This document shows, piece by piece, positions 1-5,219 of a stretch of DNA of 5,219 nt (its first letter is position 1; each line of letters begins with the position of its first letter). The translations under genes were made by a program, and so were the position numbers. The stretch is from contig DHJO01000064.1 of NCBI GenBank assembly GCA_002404375.1, forward strand, positions 3,996 to 9,214, given 5' to 3'. The DNA is from Gemmatimonadales bacterium UBA4718. GTDB taxonomy: Bacteria; Gemmatimonadota; Gemmatimonadetes; Gemmatimonadales; Gemmatimonadaceae. The notes under the pieces are model-generated. The model worked only from the letters and a program-made list of their open reading frames with translations, did not search any database and was not told where the DNA came from.

Positions 1-1325
1 GACATCTTCAGATTGCTGGCGAGCTCGTCGAGGTACTTCTTCTCGGTGAGCGGCCCTTTCGCCTGTGCCTGGATCATTATCTCCTGCCCGAAGAACGGCA
101 TCTCCTGAGCCGTGTGCCGGTTGTTGTAGTCGATGATGTCCTGGAGAGATTTTACCGGAGCCTTCGGACCGAGTGACGCGAGATAGTTGTTGAGATCCGC
201 CTTGAATTCGTAGAGCAGCACGTCGAACTCGCTGTCGTCGAACTTGCCGGCCGTCTCGATGTTGGCGGGATCGACGATCACAGCGCCGTTTGCCTTCATC
301 GCATCGATCGCATCGTTGATGAGTTTGTCGGTCACGTCGCTGTAGCCGAAGAACTTGGTTCGAGCGACACCAATCCTTGCCCCCCGCAATCCATTGGGAT
401 CGAGAGACGTCGTGTAGTCAGTCTGGCCACGCGTGCCGGTCGATGATGTCGCTGGATCGCGCGGGTCGGCTCCCGCCAACACGTTGAGCAGGATCGCCGC
501 GTCTCTCACTGTGCGCGTCATTGGACCCGCGGTGTCCTGGCTGTGCGCGATCGGGACGATTCCCGCACGACTCACCAGTCCGAGCGTCGGTTTGATTCCC
601 ACGATTCCGTTGGCCGACGACGGGCACACGATCGAGCCGTCCGTCTCGGTTCCAATGGCGACCGCGCACATGTTCGCGGACACCGCAGCACCCGATCCGG
701 AGCTCGAGCCGCATGGGTTTCGATCGAGCACGTACGGGTTCTTCGCCTGTCCGCCACGTCCGCTCCAGCCGCTCGATGAATGCGTCGAACGGAAATTCGC
801 CCACTCGCTGAGATTCGTCTTGCCGAGCAGGATCGCGCCGGCCGCACGAAGTTTGGCCGCGATGGTGGCGTCCTGAAGCGCGATCGATCCAGCTAGCGCG
901 TACGAGCCGGCTGTCGTCGTCATCCGGTCGGCCGTGCCGATGTTGTCCTTGATCAGAATCGGAATTCCATGCAGAGGCCCTCGCACCTTGCCGGCCTTGC
1001 GCTCGCGATCGAGAGCATCGGCAATGGACAGTGCCTCAGGGTTGATCTCGAGTATTGCTCGAAGTGTGGGGCCAGTGCGATCCAGCGCCTGGATTCGATC
1101 GATGTACTGCTGCGTTATGGACCGCGCCGTCAGCCGTCCCGACGCCATCGCCGACTGGAGATCCGCGAGAGTCGTTTCCTCGAGCGCGAACGGCGCGATT
1201 GAAAAACGATCATTCGCAACCCGCGGCCGGCCCGCTTCCGTGATCACTGCCTCCGAGAAGGGTTTGCCTCGCAACGTGAGAGCACCAGCCACCGCACCGA
1301 GCCGCACGAAATCTCTACGATCCAT
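1..1325 (-). CDS. Amidase signature family hydrolase, putative Tat-exported (3' end beyond window)
   Basis: The reading frame is open from ATG at 1325 to the left edge: 441 complete codons with no stop, so the C-terminus is missing. Amidase-signature enzymes hydrolyse amide bonds with a Ser-cisSer-Lys triad, and all three elements are visible: Lys126 in GIPILIKDNI, Ser207 in CGSSSGSG and Ser231 in GTETDGSI. The 24-residue spacing between the two serines matches the family. The segment NGIVGIKPTLGLVSRAG after the nucleophile is also typical. The N-terminus MDRRDFVRLGAVAGALTL has a twin-arginine (RRxFxR) motif followed by a short hydrophobic run (about residues 9-18), suggesting Tat export, although no clear AxA cleavage site is seen. 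Catalytic features resemble exported peptide-amidase-like members more than GatA, and no gatB or gatC lies nearby. The substrate cannot be told from sequence. A good ribosome binding site precedes the ATG. Family members of this type usually run about 500 residues or more, so perhaps 60-100 residues lie outside. Family is certain; export is likely but inferred. Confidence 0.93.
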   Translation of the reverse strand, partial: MDRRDFVRLGAVAGALTLRGKPFSEAVITEAGRPRVANDRFSIAPFALEETTLADLQSAMASGRLTARSITQQYIDRIQALDRTGPTLRAILEINPEALSIADALDRERKAGKVRGPLHGIPILIKDNIGTADRMTTTAGSYALAGSIALQDATIAAKLRAAGAILLGKTNLSEWANFRSTHSSSGWSGRGGQAKNPYVLDRNPCGSSSGSGAAVSANMCAVAIGTETDGSIVCPSSANGIVGIKPTLGLVSRAGIVPIAHSQDTAGPMTRTVRDAAILLNVLAGADPRDPATSSTGTRGQTDYTTSLDPNGLRGARIGVARTKFFGYSDVTDKLINDAIDAMKANGAVIVDPANIETAGKFDDSEFDVLLYEFKADLNNYLASLGPKAPVKSLQDIIDYNNRHTAQEMPFFGQEIMIQAQAKGPLTEKKYLDELASNLKM

Positions 1326-1330
1326 AGGTA

Positions 1331-1337
1331 TCCTCTT
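1331..1337 (-). promoter_or_regulatory. Ribosome binding site of the amidase
   Basis: On the minus strand AAGAGGA lies 5 nt before the ATG at 1325, a normal Shine-Dalgarno spacing. It fixes the start codon and with it the twin-arginine N-terminus. It sits only 12 nt downstream of the T-tract of the probable terminator, leaving almost no room for a separate promoter between them. Confidence 0.7.
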
Positions 1338-1349
1338 GGAAGAGATTGT

Positions 1350-1375
1350 AAAAAAAGCCCGCAGCCCCTGGCCGG
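1350..1375 (-). terminator. Probable imperfect Rho-independent terminator or attenuator between the zinc-ribbon gene and the amidase
   Basis: On the minus strand CCGGCC, loop AGG and GGC-TG-CGG (1375-1359) can form a six-pair GC stem with a 2-nt bulge, followed by GC and then seven T (1356-1350). It begins 6 nt after the zinc-ribbon stop codon and ends 24 nt before the amidase ATG. The uninterrupted T-tract is the strongest part of the evidence; the bulged stem and tight loop weaken it. Because no room for a promoter is seen downstream, it may act as a partial terminator that sets amidase expression by readthrough. That role is inference. Confidence 0.5.
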
Positions 1376-1381
1376 TAGTGT

Positions 1382-1519
1382 TCAGTGGCAGTTGGTCTTA
1401 ATTAAAAACAGGAGATCCGCGCAACTTCGAAGGATTGTCCCACAATTCTGGCAGATCAACTTGCACTTGATCTCCTTCACGTTCGCCGACCCGCAGACGT
1501 CGCACAGTTCGAGGTTCAC
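1382..1519 (-). CDS. Small zinc-ribbon protein, 45 aa, GTG start
   Basis: A short ORF starts at GTG (1519) behind a strong AGGAG and ends at TGA (1382-1384). The product has Cys at positions 6, 9, 19, 23, 26, 33 and 44. CDVCG (6-10) and CQNCG (23-27) are two CxxCG knuckles of the kind that bind one zinc ion in a zinc ribbon, and the central part ICQNCGTILRSCADL looks like a compact conserved core. The last nine residues (LFLIKTNCH) lie in AT-rich DNA and may be a less conserved tail. There is no signal peptide or membrane segment, so it is probably cytosolic. Such proteins may bind nucleic acid or protein partners, but no specific role can be assigned. It lies between the nad operon and the amidase on the same strand. 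The real-gene call rests on the two knuckles, the ribosome binding site and the terminator just after the stop. Confidence 0.72.
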   Translation of the reverse strand: MNLELCDVCGSANVKEIKCKLICQNCGTILRSCADLLFLIKTNCH

Positions 1520-1524
1520 ATTGG

Positions 1525-1529
1525 CTCCT
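1525..1529 (-). promoter_or_regulatory. Ribosome binding site of the zinc-ribbon gene
   Basis: AGGAG on the minus strand stands 5 nt before the GTG at 1519 and 3 nt before an overlapping ATG at 1521. That ATG is followed at once by TGA (ATGTGA), so only the GTG opens a coding frame. The site supports a GTG start and is the best Shine-Dalgarno sequence in the window. Confidence 0.65.
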
Positions 1530-1550
1530 AAGCCCTCTGGATTCAACTAC

Positions 1551-1592
1551 GCTGCTACCCGCTGCCCGCTGACCGCTCCGCGCTGTCCGCTC
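1551..1592 (-). repeat. Heptamer tandem array A (six units)
   Basis: Read on the minus strand, 42 bp divide into six consecutive 7-bp units that all fit NAGCRNN; two adjacent units (1558-1571) are identical, CAGCGGG. Array B at 1675-1716 is made of the same family in the opposite orientation. The array ends 31 bp upstream of the zinc-ribbon start codon. It does not encode a plausible protein and falls outside all genes. The units are too short and degenerate to be CRISPR repeats. Origin is unknown: slippage-expanded tandem repeats are one option, a mobile palindromic element another. Confidence 0.7.
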
Positions 1593-1674
1593 AAACGTCG
1601 TGACGTCACTCAGTGGCGTTAAAGCACAGGCAGTTGATTATCCCCTGATAGCAACAGTAACGTCCCGATGTCTG

Positions 1675-1716
1675 CAGCAGATAGCGATCAGCGACAAGCG
1701 GGCAGCAGGCAGCAGC
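1675..1716 (+). repeat. Heptamer tandem array B (six units, inverted relative to array A)
   Basis: Read on the plus strand, 42 bp divide into six consecutive units fitting NAGCRNN, including CAGCGAC, AAGCGGG, CAGCAGG and CAGCAGC. Aligned unit by unit with array A in inverted orientation, about 31 of 42 bases agree, with the highest identity in the three outermost unit pairs. It begins 20 bp downstream of the nadC stop codon. Equal unit number and mirror order in the two arrays argue that they arose together or are kept paired by selection on an RNA structure. Confidence 0.68.
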
Positions 1717-1735
1717 GTCGTTACGGTTGCAGTGT

Positions 1736-2638
1736 TCAATCAAAATCCAAAGCGAGATCCAGCGCCGGCGCTGAGTGTGTGAGCGCCCCGACCGAGATCC
1801 AGTCCACCCCCGTCTCGGCGATCCTTCGCACCGTCTCGAGCGTCACCCCGCCGGACGCCTCCGTCACCGCGCTGCCGTCGACCAGCTTTACTGCATCGCA
1901 CAGCTCCACCAGCGACATGTTGTCCAGCATGATCACGTCTGCCCCGGCATCGATCGCGGCCTTTACCTGTTCGAGCGTGTCGCACTCGACTTCCACTTTG
2001 ATCCCCGTCAATGCCAGCGCTCGCGCGCGTTTGACGGCAGCGCGGATGTCTCCATCGACGGCCGCAAGATGATTGTCCTTGATCAACACCGCCGACGACA
2101 AATCCATTCGATGATTGAGTCCTCCACCGGCGCGCACCGCGTACTTCTCCAGACGTCGCAGTCCCGGAGTAGTCTTTCGCGTGTCAAGAATATGGGCGCC
2201 GGTTCCGGCCACCGCTTCCACATAGCGCGCGGAAAGCGACGCAATCCCCGACAGGTGCTGCACGAAGTTGAGCGCGACGCGTTCGGCCGACAGCAATCCG
2301 CGCGCGTGGCCAGAGAGAAACATCACCGTGGTATCTCGATCGACCCGACTGCCATCGTCGTGGTCGATCCGCGTCGTCACTGTCTTGTCGAGCTGCTCGA
2401 ACGCTTCGCGCGCGAGGGGTAATCCCGCGATCACCCCTGGCTGTCTCGCCACAAGTCTGCACCGCGCCCGTCGGTCAGACAGCACCGTCGCCGCGGTCGT
2501 GATGTCGTGCCTGGTATCGTCTTCCTCCAACGCGGCAGCGACGACCGCGTGCGTTTCTTTGGCGGTCAGTGGAAAATGTAGACCCTCTTCCCAGAAGAAC
2601 CCATGAGCGGCGAGCTCGCTATCCCGCCGACCGGTCAT
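1736..2638 (-). CDS. nadC: Nicotinate-nucleotide diphosphorylase (carboxylating), quinolinate phosphoribosyltransferase
   Basis: NadC, 300 aa, converts quinolinate and PRPP to nicotinate mononucleotide, CO2 and pyrophosphate in the cytosol, the last step of de novo NaMN synthesis. An N-terminal alpha/beta domain (about 25-130) contains EED...HDITT and SAERVALNF with Arg120. The barrel domain carries DTRKTTPGLR (Arg154, Lys155), GGGLNHRMDLS (His176, Arg177), AVLIKDNH (Lys187), VEVE (Glu216/Glu218), IMLDN (Asp239) and EASGGV; these match PRPP- and quinolinate-binding positions of the family. The ATG at 2638 overlaps the nadA stop as ATGA, indicating translational coupling; no strong ribosome binding site is needed or seen. 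The frame is open upstream into nadA, but that longer form would overlap nadA by more than 180 bp. The first roughly 20 residues before LTAKETHAVVAAALEED are longer than in many homologues. Ala170 stands where many relatives have Cys (VRCGGG), a mild variation. Confidence 0.97.
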   Translation of the reverse strand: MTGRRDSELAAHGFFWEEGLHFPLTAKETHAVVAAALEEDDTRHDITTAATVLSDRRARCRLVARQPGVIAGLPLAREAFEQLDKTVTTRIDHDDGSRVDRDTTVMFLSGHARGLLSAERVALNFVQHLSGIASLSARYVEAVAGTGAHILDTRKTTPGLRRLEKYAVRAGGGLNHRMDLSSAVLIKDNHLAAVDGDIRAAVKRARALALTGIKVEVECDTLEQVKAAIDAGADVIMLDNMSLVELCDAVKLVDGSAVTEASGGVTLETVRRIAETGVDWISVGALTHSAPALDLALDFD

Positions 2639-3651
2639 TCGCCGGGATCTACCGAAGCGTCCGGAACTGGAGAAAGCGGAGTCTTGCCTCCAATGGCCAC
2701 CATCCGCTCGATCGCCAGGCGCGCGCGTGCCGCGATGTCCTCCGGCACGGTGATGCGGTGCTCCATCCGCCGGAGCGAGTTCAGCACTTTGGGCAGCGTC
2801 GTCACCTTCATGAACGCGCACACCGCCTTCGGATTCGCCGGATGAAACGTCTTGTTCGGATTCTCCCGACGGAGGCGGTGCAGGATTCCAACTTCAGTCG
2901 CCACGATGAACTCATCAGCCTCCGACATCTTCGGACGCCTGATCATCCCTTCAGTGGACAGTATCTGCACACCCACCGGATCGATGTCACCTGCAGATAC
3001 CGCCTCGACCACGCTCGTCGCGCAGCCGCACTCGGGGTGAATCAGAAACTCGGCGCCCGGGTGCGCGGCGCGTTGCAGCCTGATGTCCTCGGGATCGATT
3101 CCCGCGTGAACGTGGCACTCACCCATCCACACGTGCATGTTCGCCCGTCCAGTGATGCGCCGCACGTGCGCGCCGAGGAACATGTCGGGGAGAAAGAGAA
3201 TCTCCTTCTCCGCCGGAATCGAGTTGACGATCTCGACCGCATTTCCCGAAGTGCAGCAGTAGTCGCTCTCGGCTTTCACTTCCGCCGTCGTGTTCACGTA
3301 CGACACTACCACCGCTCCCGGATGCTCGGCCTTCCAGTCGCGCAACTGCTCCGCATCTATCGTCGCCGCGAGCGAGCATCCGGCGGCGAGATCGGGGAGC
3401 AACACCGTTTTCTGCGGAGAGAGCACCGCGGCCGTCTCGGCCATGAAGTGAACACCGCAGAAGACGATGACATCGGCTTTCGTCTTGGCCGCTTCGCGAC
3501 TCAATCCCAGCGAGTCGCCCACGAAATCGGCGACATCCTGGACTTCCGGTCGCTCGTAATTGTGCGCGAGGATCACTGCGTTGCGCCCCCGCGCCAGAAT
3601 CTTGATCTCCTGTTGCAGCTCAGCGTGATGATTGGCCGTGGTATCTACCAT
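2635..3651 (-). CDS. nadA: Quinolinate synthase A ([4Fe-4S] enzyme)
   Basis: NadA, 338 aa from this start, condenses iminoaspartate with dihydroxyacetone phosphate to quinolinate. It is the oxygen-sensitive step because of its [4Fe-4S] cluster. Three internally similar domains are expected, and one cluster cysteine is seen in each: Cys65 in VFCGVHFM, Cys208 in HPECGC and Cys278 in AVCAFMK. Other family hallmarks are ILAHNYE (28-33), GDSLGLS (45-51), SYVNTTAEVKAESDYCCTS (117-135) and MHVWMGECHVH (172-182). Length is normal. The ATG at 3651 overlaps nadB by only 7 bp and has an AGG 8 nt upstream. An ATG at 3672 adds seven residues (MERQAHR) but overlaps by 28 bp and shows no ribosome binding site, so it is less likely. 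The stop overlaps the nadC ATG. The C-terminal tail after about residue 322 is proline-rich and probably disordered. Confidence 0.97.
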   Translation of the reverse strand: MVDTTANHHAELQQEIKILARGRNAVILAHNYERPEVQDVADFVGDSLGLSREAAKTKADVIVFCGVHFMAETAAVLSPQKTVLLPDLAAGCSLAATIDAEQLRDWKAEHPGAVVVSYVNTTAEVKAESDYCCTSGNAVEIVNSIPAEKEILFLPDMFLGAHVRRITGRANMHVWMGECHVHAGIDPEDIRLQRAAHPGAEFLIHPECGCATSVVEAVSAGDIDPVGVQILSTEGMIRRPKMSEADEFIVATEVGILHRLRRENPNKTFHPANPKAVCAFMKVTTLPKVLNSLRRMEHRITVPEDIAARARLAIERMVAIGGKTPLSPVPDASVDPGE

Positions 3652-5156
3652 TCGATGTGCCTGCCGCTCCATTTGCGTTTGGAGCGTGGAAAATCACTTC
3701 TATAATGTCCACCGCGAGATTCCTTTCTCAACAACGCCGCATCTGCGATGAGGAGGGAAGTCTGCACCATATTCATCTCCTCTGTAGCCCCAACGGGCAG
3801 GCGCGACTCGATCTCGGCGAGCTTGGCGTGCCCCAGCCGCAATCCCTTGGCGCTGCGATCGATCCCGCAGTACTCCCACATCACCTGTCTGATGCTGTCG
3901 GCGGCGACCTGGGCCGCACCGCGATCTCGCAGCACCGGTACATCCCAGTTCTTCTTCCGCGGCGGCGTCGGCAGCCTCTTCACCTGGATCATGTCTCTCG
4001 CCACACGCTCAGCGAACACGAGACCCTCCAACAGAGAATTCGACGCAAGGCGATTCGCGCCGTGAACTCCCGTCCGTGCCACTTCGCCGCATGCGTATAG
4101 CCGATTGAGACTGGCTCTGCCGCGCAGATCGGTGACGACTCCGCCCATCATATAGTGCGCGGCTGGTGTAATCGGTATCAGATCGTTCGCCGGATCGACC
4201 CCACGCGCGCGGCAGATCGCGAAGATTCCCGGAAACCTCTCCTCAAACACGCGCCCAAGCATCCGGGCATCCAGAAAAACACGTCGCCCGCCGGTCTTCT
4301 CCCGAAAAATCTCCCGCGCCACCACATCACGTGGAGCAAGCTCGGCGAGTCGATGCCGCTTCAGCATGAAGCGCTCACCGTCTTCGTTGAGGAGAACCGC
4401 CCCTTCGCCGCGCACCGCTTCCGAGATCAGCTGCAGTGGATTCTCGGGAGTGTCCAGTGCAGTCGGATGAAACTGCACGAACTCCATGTCGGCGAGCGTA
4501 GCACCCGCGCGATGCGCGATGGCGTAGCCGTCGCCGGTCGCAACCTGCGGATTCGTCGTGTACCGGTAGACCTGGCCGCATCCTCCCGTCGCCAACACGG
4601 TCGCATCGGCGATGATATCGACGGGTTTGCCTGCTACTGCCGCGCGCACGCCAAAGGTCACGCCATCCTCCACAATGAGGTCGAGAATTCGTGTCTTCTC
4701 GAGAACTTCAATTCGCTCGCTCTCCTTCACGCGCTTGATCAGCGTGCGCGCGACTTCGGCGCCGGTTTGATCTCCGTGCGCGTGCACGATGCGTCGCCGG
4801 GAGTGCGCGGCCTCGCGACCGAGCTTGAAGTTTCCACCGGGTTCCAGGTCGAAGTGCGCACCCGCGGTCGCCAGCTCACGGACGCGCGCCGGTCCCTCTT
4901 CGACCAGGACCTCGACCGCTTTCGCATCGCACAGGGCCGCGCCCGCGGCGAGGGTGTCTTGCCGGTGCAGCTCCGGAGAATCTCCGGCACCGAGCGCCGC
5001 GGCGATTCCACCCTGAGCATATGCCGTCGCGCTATCGAACAAAGACCTCTTGGTCAGCACCATCACGTCGCCGTCCGCGGAAGCGCGCCATGCAGTGTGA
5101 AGTCCAGCAACTCCGCTTCCCACCACCAGAAAGCGCGTCCGAATTCGGCCGACCAT
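3645..5156 (-). CDS. nadB: L-aspartate oxidase (FAD)
   Basis: NadB, 503 aa, oxidises L-aspartate to iminoaspartate, passing electrons to O2 or fumarate; it opens the de novo NAD pathway and belongs to the succinate dehydrogenase/fumarate reductase flavoprotein family. The FAD Rossmann motif VVGSGVAGL is at 11-19, followed by ATAYAQGGIAAAL (43-55), HGDQTGAEV (127-135), LATGGCGQVY (188-197) and the C-terminal FAD region YACGEVARTGVHGANRLASN (354-373). Residues expected at the dicarboxylate site are present: Glu115, His230 (QFHPT), Arg276 (PRDVVAR), His334 (AHYMMGG) and Arg369; several spacings equal those in the E. coli enzyme. The helical C-terminal domain ends with ESRGGHYRSDFP (479-490), typical of the family. 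An in-frame TGA four codons upstream makes the ATG at 5156 the first possible ATG. No clear ribosome binding site precedes it. It is the first gene of the operon and overlaps nadA. Confidence 0.97.
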   Translation of the reverse strand: MVGRIRTRFLVVGSGVAGLHTAWRASADGDVMVLTKRSLFDSATAYAQGGIAAALGAGDSPELHRQDTLAAGAALCDAKAVEVLVEEGPARVRELATAGAHFDLEPGGNFKLGREAAHSRRRIVHAHGDQTGAEVARTLIKRVKESERIEVLEKTRILDLIVEDGVTFGVRAAVAGKPVDIIADATVLATGGCGQVYRYTTNPQVATGDGYAIAHRAGATLADMEFVQFHPTALDTPENPLQLISEAVRGEGAVLLNEDGERFMLKRHRLAELAPRDVVAREIFREKTGGRRVFLDARMLGRVFEERFPGIFAICRARGVDPANDLIPITPAAHYMMGGVVTDLRGRASLNRLYACGEVARTGVHGANRLASNSLLEGLVFAERVARDMIQVKRLPTPPRKKNWDVPVLRDRGAAQVAADSIRQVMWEYCGIDRSAKGLRLGHAKLAEIESRLPVGATEEMNMVQTSLLIADAALLRKESRGGHYRSDFPRSKRKWSGRHIEW

Positions 5157-5170
5157 GCTTTGAAATCAAT

Positions 5171-5184
5171 GCATGACATGATGC
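5171..5184. promoter_or_regulatory. Imperfect palindrome upstream of nadB, possible operator
   Basis: GCATGACATGATGC is a 14-bp palindrome with a mismatch at one of its outer pairs and at the centre. It lies 14 bp upstream of the nadB start codon, where a repressor of the operon could bind. I do not recognise it as a site of a known NAD regulator such as NrtR, NiaR or NadQ, and a 14-bp imperfect palindrome can occur by chance. No convincing -35/-10 pair is seen in the 63 bp available. A separate 8-bp palindrome, GGGGCCCC, lies at 5193-5200. Confidence 0.2.
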
Positions 5185-5219
5185 GTTTGAAAGGGGCCCC
5201 ACGATTCCTTCTTTGCACT

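Larger units (their letters stand above)
1550..1717 (-). other. Long-range inverted repeat forming an RNA stem after nadC
   Basis: In minus-strand RNA, 1717-1697 pairs with 1570-1550 without interruption: 19 Watson-Crick and 2 G-U pairs. After one C-U mismatch, six more pairs (two G-U) reach 1690 and 1577. The stem begins 18 nt after the nadC stop and encloses about 112 nt, which include the inner heptamers and an 82-bp, less G+C-rich spacer. No U-tract follows, so it is not a standard intrinsic terminator. It may protect the 3' end of the nad mRNA or form a structured leader or small RNA. Function is inference; the pairing is directly visible. Confidence 0.6.

Noticed and set aside
433..1401. 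Plus-strand open frames opposite the amidase (433-876, 934-1401)
   Set aside because: Low-complexity Arg/Ser/Ala-rich translations antisense to a clear amidase; no ribosome binding site or family match.
1637..1642. GATAAT on the minus strand as a -10 box for the zinc-ribbon gene
   Set aside because: No acceptable -35 hexamer is found 16-18 bp upstream and there is no extended -10 TG, so a promoter cannot be supported.
1551..1716. Heptamer arrays as a CRISPR array
   Set aside because: Units are 7 bp, degenerate and contiguous without spacers, and no cas gene is near.
1520..1735. tRNA or known riboswitch in the nadC/zinc-ribbon gap
   Set aside because: No T-loop (GTTCRANNC) or acceptor-stem arrangement and no riboswitch core that I recognise; NAD-pathway riboswitches would be expected upstream of nadB, not after nadC.
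2639..2821. A 61-codon N-terminal extension of nadC
   Set aside because: It would lie entirely inside nadA in another frame; the translation is not NadC-like and the ATGA at 2635-2638 gives a better start.
2569..3705. Long plus-strand open frame of 378 codons opposite nadA
   Set aside because: It is antisense to nadA, rich in Arg/His with no recognisable domain, and reflects codon bias of the G+C-rich minus-strand gene.
5157..5204. A GTG start upstream of nadB behind AAGGA (GTG at about 5202)
   Set aside because: It is out of frame with nadB, and the nadB frame itself has a TGA four codons before its ATG.

Overview
The window is a G+C-rich bacterial segment in which every supported gene lies on the minus strand. 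Read in the direction of transcription (right to left), it holds a short upstream region (5157-5219), a tightly packed nadB-nadA-nadC operon (1736-5156), a structured 216-bp intergenic region (1520-1735), a 45-residue zinc-ribbon protein (1382-1519), a probable intrinsic terminator (1350-1375), and the first 441 codons of a putatively Tat-exported amidase cut off by the left window edge (1-1325).

The operon encodes the complete aspartate route to nicotinate mononucleotide. NadB (L-aspartate oxidase, FAD) makes iminoaspartate. NadA (quinolinate synthase, [4Fe-4S]) condenses it with dihydroxyacetone phosphate to quinolinate. NadC (quinolinate phosphoribosyltransferase) converts quinolinate and PRPP to NaMN. 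nadB and nadA overlap by 7 bp at the preferred nadA start, and nadA and nadC overlap by an ATGA, so the three are probably co-transcribed and translationally coupled. The iminoaspartate intermediate is unstable, which fits coordinated production of NadB and NadA.

The least ordinary part is 1520-1735. It contains two 42-bp arrays, each made of six degenerate heptamers of one family (NAGCRNN), in opposite orientation and separated by an 82-bp spacer. In minus-strand RNA the outer halves can form a 21-bp uninterrupted stem (19 Watson-Crick and 2 G-U pairs) starting 18 nt after the nadC stop. All transition differences between the arms in the aligned 28 bp become G-U pairs only in minus-strand RNA, the sense of the nad transcript. 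This is followed by the small Cys-rich protein, which starts at GTG and is easily missed by gene callers.

Organism: base composition, the self-sufficient nadBAC operon, Tat-type amidase, tiny zinc-ribbon protein and intergenic heptamer repeats suggest a G+C-rich environmental bacterium. Gemmatimonadota or Acidobacteriota would fit, but this is inference, as no marker gene is present. The nad genes are ordinary. The heptamer-array hairpin and the zinc-ribbon gene are the items worth following up.
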